Positions 1 to 10,026 of a DNA stretch of 64,000 bases are shown one piece after another (position 1 is the first letter of the stretch; the number at the start of each line of letters is the position of its first letter). Source of the stretch: Dyadobacter luticola (GTDB taxonomy: Bacteria; Bacteroidota; Bacteroidia; Cytophagales; Spirosomataceae); assembly GCF_005860805.1 (NCBI RefSeq), contig NZ_VCEJ01000005.1, positions 992,001-1,056,000 of the forward strand, given 5' to 3'. Under the pieces are notes generated by a model. That model saw only the letters and a program-made list of their open reading frames with translations, was not told the DNA's origin and ran no database searches. The translations under genes and the position numbers were made by a program.

Positions 1-3000
1 CCCAGAATTTGTCGGCATTATTGCCCGGATACCAGTTCCTGCGGAGGATTCCCTGCGCCAGCGCCGAGAAATCGAAACCATTCCACGAAGCGCCCAGATT
101 AATTCCATAGCGGTATCTCGCGCGGTTGTTACCAATGATTTTCATATCGCCATGATCCGCCACCGTGTTGGCGCCCTGGTCGATCTTGCCATCATTATTG
201 GTATCGATGAATTTCAGATCACCCGCCTGCAATTTACTCCAATCGCCCGGCGCGCTCAGGCGCTGCTTGTTCACGATCGTCTGGTCCACTTTGTAAGCCT
301 GCGCTTCCTCGTTGGTTTTAAACATTCCCTCAATCGAGTAACCCCACATTTCCCCGATCGTCTGGCCTACGTATGGCGCGGACAAAACCTTGTTCGGGTT
401 ATCGTATTTCGTGATTTTGGATTTGGAATCGGAAACAATGAAGGACACATTGTAATTGAAAGGCTTGTCGGCTACCTTGAAGTTATCCGCCCAGCCGATC
501 GACAGCTCAAAACCTTTGGTCTGCAAATCACCTGCGTTCTGCGTCGGAACAGTCGCGCCGTAAACCGAGGGCAAAACCTGGCCCGGGATCAACATATCCG
601 TAGTATTCCGGATGTATCCGTCAAATGAGATGTTCAAACGATTTTTCAGCAAAGTCGCGTCCAGACCAATGTTAGAAGTCGTCGCCGATTCCCAGGTTAG
701 ACCCGCCGATATCGGGTTAGGGCTGCTTACATATTGCAACTTCTGTCCATTCGTAATCCAGCTCGACTGCGCCGTCGGCATCATCGGAATGTACGGGTAG
801 AAGCTCGCCGAGCTTGGGTTATTGTTAAAATTCGGCGGTAGCTGGTTACCCAATGTTCCGTAAGACGCACGGATTTTCAGGTTATTAAATGAATTACGGA
901 TCGGTTCAAAAAATGCCTCTTCGCTAATCCGCCAACCCGCCGAAACTGAGGGGAAGAAACCGTAACGTTTGCTTTCACCAAAGCGGGAAGTACCGTCGTA
1001 GCGACCATTTACTTCCAGCAGGTACTTGCCCATATAGTCATAATTCGCGCGGAAAAATGCGCCGAAAAGCTCGTATTGATAAGATCCGCCGCCGGAAAGC
1101 TGCTCACCGGTGCCCAGGTTCAAGTCGTTAATGCTCTCCGAAAGCAGGTTTTTACGCGAGCCGGCCAACACCTGGTGTTTCCTGGTTTCGTAGTTGATAC
1201 CGGCGGTCGCACTGAAATAATGTTTGCCGAATGTGTGATTAAATGACGAGAACACATTCACAACATTCTGAGGATCAAACCAGAAAGTCTTTTTCAGCTG
1301 GTCGGTATTGTAGTTCGGTACGGTCGTCAGGATACCCGGCTGTACTGAATAAGTCGCCACGGCCGAGCGGTACCAGTCGTCGGTAATGTAGAAAGAGTAG
1401 GAGTGGTTGGCGGTCAGGTTCCAGTTTTTGGTAAAATCCATCGTCACCGTGTTGATCGTCGTCAGCTCGTGCACTTTTTGCTCGCCACCCGCGACGCCTT
1501 TTAATAAATTGGCAAACAAACCGTCACCGATTGAGTAGTTGTTTTTCAATGTATTATAAGTCGGCGTGCCGTCGGGATTGCGCGGAGCGTAGATCGGTAA
1601 AGCGTGCACCGTGATCGCAACAAAGTTGGCATTCGCGCCACCTTCCAGACCCGGATATTTGTATTTCGAATCGAAATACTGGGTATTGTTGCTCACTTTC
1701 AGCCAGGGCGTCAGCTGTGCGTTGATCTTGCTGCGCAATGTGTAGGACGTGAACTTATCGGTATTGAGCTTCATGATCCCGTCTTTTTCGAAGACAGAGC
1801 CGGAAAGAAAATAGTTAACCTTATCGGTACCACCCGAAAGGCTCACATTATGTTGCTTCGACGGCTGGCTCATGTTGAAAACCGTATTCCACCAGTCGTA
1901 ATTTCCGTAGTAATTGTAAATGTCTTTGCCATTTACATTTTTAACAACCGTCCATGGACGTGCTGGATTTTCCGTTTTATCATATCTCCGCGCCTCTATT
2001 TCCTTGTAATCTTCCTCCGAGTAGCGGGTATAGCTGTTTCCGGTCGCGCGGGTAAATGCCTCGTCGTTGATCTTGACATACTCATAACCATTGGTCATGA
2101 AATCGGTGCTCACCGTCGGTTTTCCCCAGCCGAAATTGTTGCTGTAAGAAACCGTCGTCTTGCCATTCTTCGCGGTTTTGGTAGTCACCAAAATCACCCC
2201 GAATGCGCCACGCGCACCATATATCGCCGAAGCTGCCGCATCTTTCAAAACCGAAACCGACTCCACGTCATTCGGGTTGATCCGGTTAATGTCGCCGGGG
2301 ATACCGTCGATCAGCACCAGCGGGCCGCCGCCATTTACGGAAGTTTCCCCACGGACATTGAGGTTACCGCCTTTTCCGGGCTGGCCGGTGCTGAATGTAA
2401 TGTTCAGGTTGGGGATCATGCCTTGCAAGATCTGCGACATGTTGTTCAAAGGCCTGTTTTCCAGATCTTTGGCCTGCACCTGGCTTACCGCGCCGGTCAG
2501 GTTTACCCTTTTTTGAGTACCATAACCCACCACAACTACTTCCGATAATGCCTTGTTGTCGGCCGCTAAGGTCAGGTCAATGTTGGTACGGCTGCCTACG
2601 ATCACTTCCTGCGAGGTATAACCCACAAAACTGAAAACCAGCACCGCTTCCCCGTTGGGCACCACCAGTGAATATTTACCGTTGGCATCGGTGGTGGTAC
2701 CCTGCGATGTTCCTTTCAAAACCACGCTGACACCCGGTAGCGTGCCCTGGCCGTCGGATGAAGTAACCGTGCCTTTTACATTGATATCCACCGGAAAAAG
2801 GTAATTCTGCAACTTTTCTTCCAGCTCGGGAATGATCGTTTCTTCCTTGGCGACCTTGCTTTTTGCGAGCACGATCTGGTTGTTGATCACCCGGTATTTG
2901 ATCCCCCGCGGCGCCAGGAGCTGATCCAGCACCTGCGATAATTTTTGATTTTTAACTTCAATGCTCACATTCTCCCGCACCGACACGCGGCTGCTGTACA

Positions 3001-3217
3001 CGAAACGGGTATTCACCTTCGCCTGAATTTCATTCAGCGCTTCTTTAAGCGTCACATTCCGCAGGTTGAGCGACATGTCTTTGCTCAAAACAGATTGGGC
3101 AGAAGTTTCCTTCGCATAGCTGGCGCCCGCAAGTGCGGCGGCGATAATCCATTGAAGCAGTCCAATGCGCATAATCTTCTGCCAGTTTACCGGCTTGTTA
3201 CGTACTGATTTTTGCAT
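1..3217 (-). CDS. SusC-family TonB-dependent receptor with STN domain (3' end outside window)
   Basis: This is an outer-membrane receptor that would import an oligomer, energised by TonB. Read from the ATG at 3217, the first 1072 residues are in the window and no stop is reached, so the C-terminus lies beyond base 1. There is an N-terminal hydrophobic signal segment (about residues 18-36). It is followed by an STN (secretin/TonB N-terminal) domain at about 50-118, a carboxypeptidase-regulatory-like domain at about 146-228, the typical EVVVVGYG segment near 236-243, a plug domain and the start of the barrel. The STN domain is the part that contacts a FecR anti-sigma factor, and fecR and an ECF sigma gene lie directly upstream on the same strand. 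This indicates cell-surface signalling control of its own expression. The substrate cannot be told. A SusD partner would be expected just outside the window. Confidence 0.93.
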   Translation of the reverse strand, partial: MQKSVRNKPVNWQKIMRIGLLQWIIAAALAGASYAKETSAQSVLSKDMSLNLRNVTLKEALNEIQAKVNTRFVYSSRVSVRENVSIEVKNQKLSQVLDQLLAPRGIKYRVINNQIVLAKSKVAKEETIIPELEEKLQNYLFPVDINVKGTVTSSDGQGTLPGVSVVLKGTSQGTTTDANGKYSLVVPNGEAVLVFSFVGYTSQEVIVGSRTNIDLTLAADNKALSEVVVVGYGTQKRVNLTGAVSQVQAKDLENRPLNNMSQILQGMIPNLNITFSTGQPGKGGNLNVRGETSVNGGGPLVLIDGIPGDINRINPNDVESVSVLKDAAASAIYGARGAFGVILVTTKTAKNGKTTVSYSNNFGWGKPTVSTDFMTNGYEYVKINDEAFTRATGNSYTRYSEEDYKEIEARRYDKTENPARPWTVVKNVNGKDIYNYYGNYDWWNTVFNMSQPSKQHNVSLSGGTDKVNYFLSGSVFEKDGIMKLNTDKFTSYTLRSKINAQLTPWLKVSNNTQYFDSKYKYPGLEGGANANFVAITVHALPIYAPRNPDGTPTYNTLKNNYSIGDGLFANLLKGVAGGEQKVHELTTINTVTMDFTKNWNLTANHSYSFYITDDWYRSAVATYSVQPGILTTVPNYNTDQLKKTFWFDPQNVVNVFSSFNHTFGKHYFSATAGINYETRKHQVLAGSRKNLLSESINDLNLGTGEQLSGGGSYQYELFGAFFRANYDYMGKYLLEVNGRYDGTSRFGESKRYGFFPSVSAGWRISEEAFFEPIRNSFNNLKIRASYGTLGNQLPPNFNNNPSSASFYPYIPMMPTAQSSWITNGQKLQYVSSPNPISAGLTWESATTSNIGLDATLLKNRLNISFDGYIRNTTDMLIPGQVLPSVYGATVPTQNAGDLQTKGFELSIGWADNFKVADKPFNYNVSFIVSDSKSKITKYDNPNKVLSAPYVGQTIGEMWGYSIEGMFKTNEEAQAYKVDQTIVNKQRLSAPGDWSKLQAGDLKFIDTNNDGKIDQGANTVADHGDMKIIGNNRARYRYGINLGASWNGFDFSALAQGILRRNWYPGNNADKFW

Positions 3218-3301
3218 AATTTTGATTGTCTGATGGTTAGGCACTGTTGGATAAAACATCCTTTTTGGTCGGTGGTACGACGTTCTTAGGATGGCATTCT
3301 G

Positions 3302-3329
3302 AACCGGGGGTGGTGGTACACTCCCGGTT
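3302..3329. other. stem-loop between fecR and the SusC gene
   Basis: The arms AACCGGG (3302-3308) and CCCGGTT (3323-3329) form a hairpin in the 156-base gap between the fecR stop and the susC start. The T-run follows the hairpin on the plus strand, not on the strand of the genes. It is therefore not a simple terminator for fecR. It could be an mRNA structure ahead of susC. Confidence 0.35.
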
Positions 3330-3373
3330 TTTTCATGGGGGCATAGACGGGTTAATCATTTGTTTTTAGTGGT

Positions 3374-4387
3374 TTATTCGCATGGTAGTCCGTTTACGGT
3401 GATGGTATTATCATTCAAAATGTAGCTGGCGTCCAGGGTGGTACAAAGCATTTCAAGGATGCTGGCTAAAGGTTGGGATTCGAAGTTGGCGGTGACCGAA
3501 CAGGTGGACATGCGCGGCTCCGAGAGATTGATTTTTACATTGAATTTCTTTTCAAGCTGCTTCGTCACCTGGTCGAGCGGGGTTTCTTCAAACACGATCG
3601 TGACCGGTTCATAAATCGCTTTCCGCATCTGCGGCGCATTTGTTTTCGAGATCAGTTTCCGCGAATCCAGCTCAAAAAGTGCCTGTTCCTGCGGTTTTAG
3701 TACCACCTGCTGCGACTTGCGCTCTTTGTTAGGCGCTGTCACCTGCACTCTGCCGGTCACCACATCCACCTGAAAAAGTTTCTCGGCAACCGGCGCTTTT
3801 ACATTGAAGCTCGTACCCAAAACCCGGATCACCATTTCACCGCTCTGGATAAAAAAGGGCCGCGTTTTATCTTTTTTAACATTGAAAAAACCTTCACCCG
3901 AAAAAGTCACCAGCCGCTGATCCGCCTCAAATGCTTTCGGATAAGTAATCACCGCGCCCGGACGCAGGGCCACCGAACTGCTATCCGGAAGCTGGAATAT
4001 GATGATCCTGGATTCTTTATTTTCAAAGCTGGCGAGGCTCGATTCGTCCATCGCTTTCAGCTTTTCCGCTATTGTCGGTGGGGTAGAATTGTTGGAATAA
4101 CTGAAATAGATACCGACAATCAGCAACAAGGAGGCAGCAATCCCGACAAGCATCCGCCAAGGAATAGTCCGGCCTGTTTTTTCCGGTTCAAAATTTAATG
4201 CGCCCCGGATCTGCCCGAATGTTTCATTTTGGATAGAAGTCTGCTCGTCTTCCGGCAATGTGTCCAGATAGTCAGTCTCACCCTCGATCGACGCATACCA
4301 GTTTTCAACCAGCTCTTTTTCCTGGTCGGTGCATTGACCTGACAAATATTTTTCTAAAAGAACCGGCGATATGGGTTTAGGCTTCAT
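3374..4387 (-). CDS. FecR-family anti-sigma factor
   Basis: This 337-residue inner-membrane anti-sigma factor passes the signal from the STN domain of the SusC-type receptor to the ECF sigma factor. The N-terminal cytosolic segment (residues 1-75) has the usual LLEKYLSGQCTDQEKE type start. One transmembrane helix lies at about 79-96 (MLVGIAASLLLIVGIYFS). The periplasmic FecR domain spans about 115-220 (FQLPDSSSVALRPGAVITYP, then a GEGFFNV segment), and a C-terminal DUF4974-like domain follows (FEETPLDQVTKQLEKKFNVKI). It is 69 bases downstream of the sigma gene and 156 bases upstream of the receptor, the standard Bacteroidota order. Confidence 0.93.
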   Translation of the reverse strand: MKPKPISPVLLEKYLSGQCTDQEKELVENWYASIEGETDYLDTLPEDEQTSIQNETFGQIRGALNFEPEKTGRTIPWRMLVGIAASLLLIVGIYFSYSNNSTPPTIAEKLKAMDESSLASFENKESRIIIFQLPDSSSVALRPGAVITYPKAFEADQRLVTFSGEGFFNVKKDKTRPFFIQSGEMVIRVLGTSFNVKAPVAEKLFQVDVVTGRVQVTAPNKERKSQQVVLKPQEQALFELDSRKLISKTNAPQMRKAIYEPVTIVFEETPLDQVTKQLEKKFNVKINLSEPRMSTCSVTANFESQPLASILEMLCTTLDASYILNDNTITVNGLPCE

Positions 4388-4456
4388 GGATCTGTGGGGG
4401 ATGACAAATCAGAAGTCGCGCGCCGGAAGGGTAACCCTTAGCCCGAAAGAAAATTT

Positions 4457-5041
4457 TTATAAAAATGGAAAAAGAAGGACTGCGGAGATCAAATGTTCCT
4501 TCAAATGCGCGCGGAGAATGCGCAGCGCCTTGGTAATGTGCTGCTCGACGGTTTTTTCGGAAATAGCAAGTTCCACGCCGATTTGCTTATTGGAAAAACC
4601 CTGGCGGCTCATCACAAAAACTTCCTGGCATTTCGGGGACAGCAGGTCGAGTCCCTGCTCGTAGCGGCTTTGCAGATCGGCAGTCAATGTTACCTGGTCG
4701 GCCGGGTCGGAAACAACATGCTGTTCGGTTCCCCACTGGTCGTAATGATGCTGGCGGGTGTATTCTTTGCGGTAAAAGGAAATGATCTTTCTTTTGATAA
4801 TGGTGAAAAGGAAAGACCTGCAACATTCGATCTGCTGGCCGTCACGCTGCTGCCAGAGACTTACAAACACCTCCTGAACAATTTCCTGGGCCGGAAAACG
4901 GTCATTGACTTTGCTGTAAGCGAAATTGAAAAGTACCTTGAAGTAGCGGTTGTAAAGCGCCTCAAAAGCCTGCTCGTCCTGTTGCCCGCCGATCAGTGCC
5001 AGGAGATTTTCATCGGAACATTCAGTATATATGTAGTTCAT
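4457..5041 (-). CDS. ECF RNA polymerase sigma factor (FecI-like)
   Basis: This 194-residue extracytoplasmic-function sigma factor should drive transcription of the adjacent receptor operon. Region 2 is visible at about residues 20-75 (FEALYNRYFKVLFNFAYSKV, then a QEIVQEVFVSLWQQRD segment that contacts the -10 element). Region 4 is at about 130-180 (LSPKCQEVFVMSRQGFSNKQ, then an AISEKTVEQHITKALR helix-turn-helix). The length is normal for the family. It is first in a three-gene unit with fecR and susC and diverges from the arabinose genes, with 182 bases between the two start codons. Confidence 0.95.
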   Translation of the reverse strand: MNYIYTECSDENLLALIGGQQDEQAFEALYNRYFKVLFNFAYSKVNDRFPAQEIVQEVFVSLWQQRDGQQIECCRSFLFTIIKRKIISFYRKEYTRQHHYDQWGTEQHVVSDPADQVTLTADLQSRYEQGLDLLSPKCQEVFVMSRQGFSNKQIGVELAISEKTVEQHITKALRILRAHLKEHLISAVLLFPFL

Positions 5042-5181
5042 AATGAAGTTGGCCAGTAAAAAACTGATTTGCCTGCATTGAGAAGGCTCCCAAAATTCGC
5101 AATTAAATTAATCGCCCGGTATTTGACCAGATTAAGTAATCTCTTTCTTTTTTTTACTTTCTTAATAAAAAATTAACATAT

Positions 5182-5199
5182 GCCGGGAACGTAACCGGC
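5182..5199. other. small hairpin in the araR leader
   Basis: GCCGG (5182-5186) and CCGGC (5195-5199) are inverted arms around an 8-base loop, 24 bases before the Nudix regulator start. It sits in the divergent region between the sigma factor and arabinose genes. Its role is unknown. Confidence 0.3.
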
Positions 5200-5223
5200 G
5201 TGTACCTCCATAACTTGACCTGA

Positions 5224-5931
5224 ATGACGAATTATCCCCAGGCCACGCGAATTCTCGTGGCGATAGACTGCATTATCTTCGGATTTGACGGGAAGGATAT
5301 CAAGCTGCTGCTGGTTAAAAGAAACTTCGAACCCGAAAAAGGGAAATGGTCCCTGATGGGTGGCTTCGTGAATAAAGACGAAGATCTTTCCGACGGCGCC
5401 GCCCGCATCTTGTATAATCTGACCGGCCTGAAAAACATCTATGTTGAGCAGCTGGAAACTTTCGGGAAGGCCAGCCGCGACCCGGCAGAGCGGACGGTAT
5501 CGGTGGTATTTTTTGCTTTGATCAAAATTGATGACCACGATTCGGAGGCGGTGCGGAGCCATAATGCTTCCTGGATCACACTCGAAGCCAGGCCGCAGCT
5601 GATTTTTGACCACGAACAAATGGTCGTCCGCGCCTGTGAACATTTAAGGTATAAAGCCGCTCTGCACCCGATCGGCTTCGAGTTATTACCCGAGCGTTTC
5701 ACGATCCCGCAGTTGCAAAAACTCTACGAAGCCATTTACAGCATCCCAATCGACCGCCGGAATTTCAGCCGGAAACTGCTTTCCACCGGGCTGCTCATCG
5801 ACACCGGCCACAAAAATACCAACAGCGCCACCAAGAAAGCCACCCTATACCGCCTCGACGAAGACAAATACAAAGCCAAATTCCACTCGTTTTGGAATTT
5901 CATGCCGGACTCGATGAGGAGTAATGAGTGA
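5224..5931 (+). CDS. araR: Nudix-fold transcriptional regulator of arabinose use (AraR type)
   Basis: This is a 235-residue regulator with an N-terminal Nudix fold (about 8-150) and a C-terminal winged-helix region (about 155-225, with LPERFTIPQLQKLYEAIYSI). In Bacteroidota, AraR proteins of this architecture bind DNA and respond to L-arabinose. The Nudix box starts at G47 and keeps E53 and R61. The catalytic REUXEE segment instead reads RILYNL, so both metal-binding glutamates are missing and hydrolase activity is unlikely. It is directly upstream of araB, araA and araD on the same strand. The last codons run into an octamer repeat (GAATGAGT type), so the C-terminus MRSNE is partly repeat-encoded. 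The ATG at 5224 is the only suitable start. The function is inferred from family and context. Confidence 0.85.
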   Translation: MTNYPQATRILVAIDCIIFGFDGKDIKLLLVKRNFEPEKGKWSLMGGFVNKDEDLSDGAARILYNLTGLKNIYVEQLETFGKASRDPAERTVSVVFFALIKIDDHDSEAVRSHNASWITLEARPQLIFDHEQMVVRACEHLRYKAALHPIGFELLPERFTIPQLQKLYEAIYSIPIDRRNFSRKLLSTGLLIDTGHKNTNSATKKATLYRLDEDKYKAKFHSFWNFMPDSMRSNE

Positions 5932-6018
5932 ATGAGTGAGTTTCGAATGAGTGAATGATTGAATGACTGAGTATCCTATTTTTCTATTCACTCATTCACT
6001 CATTCAATCATTCAACAT
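5922..6018. repeat. octamer repeat array forming an inverted hairpin (copy 1)
   Basis: The left side holds copies of AATGAGTG, AATGATTG and AATGACTG (about 5923-5973). The right side holds the complementary units TTCACTCA, TTCACTCA and TTCAATCA (about 5985-6016). The two arms can pair over about 18 bases with one mismatch. The array overlaps the 3' end of araR and separates it from araB. The same unit builds a larger array at 40086-40230. It may act as a terminator or attenuator-like structure inside the operon, or may be a selfish simple repeat. Confidence 0.8.
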
Positions 6019-6030
6019 TAATTAAAGATT

Positions 6031-6045
6031 GTGTCAATCCTACAC
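6031..6045. promoter_or_regulatory. candidate AraR operator (imperfect dyad)
   Basis: GTGT (6031-6034) and ACAC (6042-6045) form a short inverted repeat around CAATCCT, 17 bases upstream of the TATATTTG box that precedes araB. The position suits an operator for the adjacent Nudix regulator, but the symmetry is weak and no second copy was found. Confidence 0.25.
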
Positions 6046-6061
6046 TAGAAGCAAATTTATT

Positions 6062-6069
6062 TATATTTG
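6062..6069 (+). promoter_or_regulatory. -7 promoter element TATATTTG before araB
   Basis: This is a perfect match to the Bacteroidota sigma-ABfr -7 box TAnnTTTG, 50 bases before the chosen araB start. No clear TTTG -33 box sits at the usual 19-base spacing. It suggests araBAD has its own promoter after the repeat array that ends araR. Confidence 0.45.
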
Positions 6070-6118
6070 TTAATTGATAAATGAAATAAAAGCCGCGGGC
6101 TTTATCCTGGACCTTCAC

Positions 6119-7792
6119 ATGACAGAGAATTACGTAATTGGAATTGATTTTGGGACTGATTCTGTGCGGGCACTGGTGGTCAATGCGCAGACGGGCGAGC
6201 AGGTAGGTACTGCTGTACAAGAATATCCGCGATGGAAGCAAGGTAAGTATTGCAATGCAGCGGTTTCGATGTTTCGTCAGCATCCGCTGGACTATCTGGA
6301 AAGTCTGGAAGCTGCGGTGACAAGCGCATTAGACCAGGCGCCAGCAGAAGTTCGCCAGCATGTTCGCGGGATTTCAGTAGATACCACGGGTTCCACACCG
6401 GTAGCGGTGGATAAAAATGGCACGCCGCTGGCGCTGCAGGAAGAATTTGCCGAGAATCCGAATGGAATGTTCATTCTTTGGAAGGACCATACCGCAAACG
6501 CCGAAGCCGAGGAAATCAACCAGTTGGCACATAGCTGGTCTATCGATTACACCAAATATGTGGGTGGTATCTATTCCTCCGAATGGTTTTGGGCTAAAAT
6601 CCTTCACACGCTCCGCACAGACGCGCAAATCCGTGAAAAAGCGTTTTCCTGGGTGGAACATTGCGACTGGATTTCTGCGGAGCTGACCGGAAATACCGAT
6701 CCTCTGACATTAAAACGATCCCGCTGTGCGGCGGGCCACAAAGCATTGTGGCACCAGGATTTCGACGGCCTGCCTGCCAATGATTTTTTCAATGCCCTCG
6801 ATCCGCTGTTGAATGGTCTGCGCGACCAGCTTTTCAGCAAAACCGAAACTTCCGAAAAACCGATGGGTATCATTTCGGCAAAATGGGCCGAGAAACTGGG
6901 GATACCAGCCGATGTCGTAATAGGCGTGGGTGCATTTGACGCGCACATGGGTGCCGTGGGTGCGTTGATCGAACCATATTCGCTTTGTAAAGTAATCGGT
7001 ACCTCGACTTGCGATATGCTCGTCGCGCCGAATGATGAAGTCGGCCATTTATTAATTAAAGGAATTTGCGGACAAGTCGACGGTTCGATCATTCCTGGCA
7101 TGCTGGGGATGGAAGCCGGGCAATCTGCATTTGGCGATATTTATGCCTGGTTCGCAAAACTGATCATCGCGCCTGTGAGTGCATTGCTGGGCAAGGAAGC
7201 TGCGGACGAAATGTCGCGCAAACTGATTCCATATCTCGCAGAAGAAGCAGCCAAATTGCCTGTTACAGAAAAAGATATTATTGCGATAGACTGGCTGAAT
7301 GGTCGCCGGACACCAGACGCGAAACATACCTTAAAAGGTGCCTTACTGGGACTGAACCTCGCAAGCGATAATGCACGGATTTTCAAGGCGCTGGTCGAAG
7401 CGACTTCATTTGGCTCGAAGAGTATTGTAGAAAGGTTCAGGAGCGAAGGCGTGCCGATCAACCAGGTGATTGCGATCGGCGGCGTGGCTAAAAAGTCTTC
7501 GTTTGTGATGCAAACCCTGGCTGATGTCCTCAATATGCCGATTAAAGTTGCCTCCTCAGAACAAGCTTGCGCGCTGGGTGCGGGTATGTTTGCGGCGGTT
7601 GCGTCGGGTATCCATGAAACGTTGCAGGACGCGCAGGAGGCCATGAGTTCCGGGTTTGACACTACGTATTATCCCCGTGAAGAGCAGGCTGCCATTTACC
7701 AGACACTTTATCAGAAATACCTGCAAGCCGGTACGTTTATCGAAAACCGGTTTTTACAAAATCCCGATCTGGTATTTGCCGATCCGGTTTAA
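6119..7792 (+). CDS. araB: ribulokinase
   Basis: This enzyme phosphorylates L-ribulose to L-ribulose 5-phosphate, the second step of L-arabinose catabolism, in the cytoplasm. The 557-residue product fits the FGGY kinase family: the N-terminal phosphate-binding motif [14 protein letters not shown], the substrate region with [11 protein letters not shown], a [12 protein letters not shown] segment, and the C-terminal FGGY-like ATPase part ([20 protein letters not shown]). The open frame extends back to a TTG at 6074, but the ATG at 6119 gives the usual [12 protein letters not shown] start, with a TATATTTG box in front. It is followed after 35 bases by araA. Confidence 0.95.
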   Translation: MTENYVIGIDFGTDSVRALVVNAQTGEQVGTAVQEYPRWKQGKYCNAAVSMFRQHPLDYLESLEAAVTSALDQAPAEVRQHVRGISVDTTGSTPVAVDKNGTPLALQEEFAENPNGMFILWKDHTANAEAEEINQLAHSWSIDYTKYVGGIYSSEWFWAKILHTLRTDAQIREKAFSWVEHCDWISAELTGNTDPLTLKRSRCAAGHKALWHQDFDGLPANDFFNALDPLLNGLRDQLFSKTETSEKPMGIISAKWAEKLGIPADVVIGVGAFDAHMGAVGALIEPYSLCKVIGTSTCDMLVAPNDEVGHLLIKGICGQVDGSIIPGMLGMEAGQSAFGDIYAWFAKLIIAPVSALLGKEAADEMSRKLIPYLAEEAAKLPVTEKDIIAIDWLNGRRTPDAKHTLKGALLGLNLASDNARIFKALVEATSFGSKSIVERFRSEGVPINQVIAIGGVAKKSSFVMQTLADVLNMPIKVASSEQACALGAGMFAAVASGIHETLQDAQEAMSSGFDTTYYPREEQAAIYQTLYQKYLQAGTFIENRFLQNPDLVFADPV

Positions 7793-7827
7793 TCACATTT
7801 ACCACCACAATAGCATCTCCGCAGCTA

Positions 7828-9318
7828 ATGTTAGATTTAAAACAGTTTGAAATTTGGTTTGTCACAGGCAGTCAGCATTTATACGGGGAGGAAACCCTCC
7901 GGCAAGTTGATGAACATTCCGAAATCATCGCACGGCACCTGAACCACGCACCGAAAATCCCCGTCAGAGTGATTTTCAAGCCGGTGGTAAAAACGCCCGA
8001 CGAGATTTACCACATTATCCAGGAAGCCAACAGTACCCAAAATTGCATCGGTATCATAGCCTGGATGCATACTTTTTCGCCTGCCAAAATGTGGATCAGG
8101 GGCTTGCAGATTTTGCAAAAACCACTGCTGCATTTACATACCCAATACAATCGCGATATTCCCTGGGCCGACATTGACATGGATTTCATGAACCTGAACC
8201 AGTCCGCGCACGGCGACCGGGAGTTTGGGTTTATGATGACGCGGATGCGGTTGAACCGAAAGGTGATTGTAGGTCACTGGCAGCAGGACGAAATTTTGGA
8301 AGATATCGGACAGTGGGCAAGAGTAGCCGCCGCGCGGCACGACATGCAGGGCGCGAAATTCGTGCGTTTTGGTGATAATATGCGGCAAGTGGCTGTGACA
8401 GACGGGGACAAGGTTTCCGCTGAAATGACATTTGGTTTTTCTGTAAATACCCACGCAGTCGGTGATCTGGTAGAGGTGATCAATGAAGTTTTGGATGAAG
8501 ATGTGGACAAGCTGGTCGAGGAATATGATTCGGTTTATACACTCGCTGATGCACTCAGAAAAGGAGCGGAGCGGCATCAGTCGCTTAGAGACGCGGCGCG
8601 TATTGAGTTGGGTATGAAGTACTTTTTGGAAGCAGGCAATTTTAAAGGATATACCAATACATTCGAAGACTTGTACGGCATGAAGCAACTGCCCGGCATC
8701 GGCTCCCAGCGGATGATGGCGGCGGGTTACGGCTATGCCGGCGAGGGCGACTGGAAAACTTCGGCGATCGTCCGTGCATTGAAAGTGATGGCGTTGGGGC
8801 TGGAAGGCGGAAATTCCTTTATGGAAGACTATACCTACCATTTCGATCCTTTCAATAAATTGGTGCTTGGCTCGCACATGCTGGAAATCTGCCCGAGCAT
8901 TGCCAAAAACAAGCCTTCCTGTGAAATTCACCCGCTGGGCATCGGCGGCAAAGAGGATCCGGTACGTCTGGTTTTTGACGCGCCCGCAGGTCCGGCCATT
9001 AATGTTTCTTTGATTGATCTGGGAAACCGTTTCAGGATCCTGGTCAATGAAGTAGAGGCGGTGGAAGTGACGGAACAGTTACCTAAGTTACCGGTAGCCA
9101 GAGCATTATGGAAACCGGCTCCGGATATGCAAACCGGCTGCGCGGCCTGGATCTATGCCGGAGGCGCGCACCATACCGCTTACAGCCAGAATTTGAAAAC
9201 CCATCATATTGAAAGTTTTGCGGAAATGGCGGGCGTCGAGCTGGTGGTGATTGATAAAAACACAACATTGCGTCAACTGAAAAACGAACTGCGGTGGAGT
9301 GAAGCCGCCTACAAGTAG
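7828..9318 (+). CDS. araA: L-arabinose isomerase
   Basis: This enzyme converts L-arabinose to L-ribulose, the first step of the pathway, using Mn2+. The length of 496 residues is normal. The start has the family signature [16 protein letters not shown]. Expected metal and catalytic residues are present in GEGDWK (Glu), [11 protein letters not shown] (Glu), LGSHMLE (His) and the C-terminal [10 protein letters not shown] (His). It lies between araB and araD, only 3 bases before araD, so translation of the two is probably coupled. Confidence 0.97.
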   Translation: MLDLKQFEIWFVTGSQHLYGEETLRQVDEHSEIIARHLNHAPKIPVRVIFKPVVKTPDEIYHIIQEANSTQNCIGIIAWMHTFSPAKMWIRGLQILQKPLLHLHTQYNRDIPWADIDMDFMNLNQSAHGDREFGFMMTRMRLNRKVIVGHWQQDEILEDIGQWARVAAARHDMQGAKFVRFGDNMRQVAVTDGDKVSAEMTFGFSVNTHAVGDLVEVINEVLDEDVDKLVEEYDSVYTLADALRKGAERHQSLRDAARIELGMKYFLEAGNFKGYTNTFEDLYGMKQLPGIGSQRMMAAGYGYAGEGDWKTSAIVRALKVMALGLEGGNSFMEDYTYHFDPFNKLVLGSHMLEICPSIAKNKPSCEIHPLGIGGKEDPVRLVFDAPAGPAINVSLIDLGNRFRILVNEVEAVEVTEQLPKLPVARALWKPAPDMQTGCAAWIYAGGAHHTAYSQNLKTHHIESFAEMAGVELVVIDKNTTLRQLKNELRWSEAAYK

Positions 9319-9321
9319 ACT

Positions 9322-10026
9322 ATGTCGAAATACCAATATCTGAAAGAACAGGTCTACGAGGCCAATATGGAGATCCCGAAAGAAGAGCTGGCGATTGTCA
9401 CATTCGGGAATGTCAGCGGCGTTGACCGGGCCGAGGGTGTGATCGCCATCAAGCCCAGCGGCGTACCGTATCACCGGCTGAAAATCGAGGACATTGTAAT
9501 TGTGGATCTGGATAATGTGCTGGTAGAAGGCAATATGCGACCGTCTTCAGATACCAAAACGCATACCTTACTTTACCGGAATTTTCCATCGGTAGGAGGG
9601 GTTTGCCACACGCATTCCACCTACGCGGTGGCCTGGGCGCAGGCAATCAAGCCGATCCCGAACCTGGGTACTACCCACGCCGATCATTTGATACCTTCAA
9701 TTCCGGTGACCGAAGTGATGAGCGACGAAATGATCCAGCGCGACTACGAGCACGAAACCGGTAATCAGATACTGGACCTCTTTTCAAAGCAGGGACTGAG
9801 TTATGAGGAAATTGAAATGGTGCTGGTGGCCTGCCACGGGCCTTTTACCTGGGGAGTAGATCCGGCGAAGGCAGTTTATAATTCAATTGTATTGGAGGAA
9901 ATCGCGAAAATGGCTTTCCTGACATTGCAGATCAATCCGAACGCTACCGCCATCAAGCAGTCTCTTTGTGACAAACATTATTACCGCAAACACGGTAAGG
10001 ATGCCTATTACGGGCAGGGCTGCTGA
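9322..10026 (+). CDS. araD: L-ribulose-5-phosphate 4-epimerase
   Basis: This is a class II aldolase-family epimerase that turns L-ribulose 5-phosphate into D-xylulose 5-phosphate, which feeds the pentose phosphate pathway. It has 234 residues. The zinc ligands are seen in CHTHSTYAVAW (two His) and in VACHGPFTWG (third His). TFGNVSGVDRAEG and the phosphate-binding KPSGVPY segments match the family. It is the last gene of the araR-B-A-D cluster and starts 3 bases after araA. Confidence 0.96.
   Translation: MSKYQYLKEQVYEANMEIPKEELAIVTFGNVSGVDRAEGVIAIKPSGVPYHRLKIEDIVIVDLDNVLVEGNMRPSSDTKTHTLLYRNFPSVGGVCHTHSTYAVAWAQAIKPIPNLGTTHADHLIPSIPVTEVMSDEMIQRDYEHETGNQILDLFSKQGLSYEEIEMVLVACHGPFTWGVDPAKAVYNSIVLEEIAKMAFLTLQINPNATAIKQSLCDKHYYRKHGKDAYYGQGC

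Noticed and set aside
152-2548. Several plus-strand open frames (up to 314 codons) opposite the start of the window
   Set aside because: They are antisense to a clearly coding SusC receptor with signal peptide, STN and plug domains. Their composition (many Arg, His, Cys) is typical of shadow frames.
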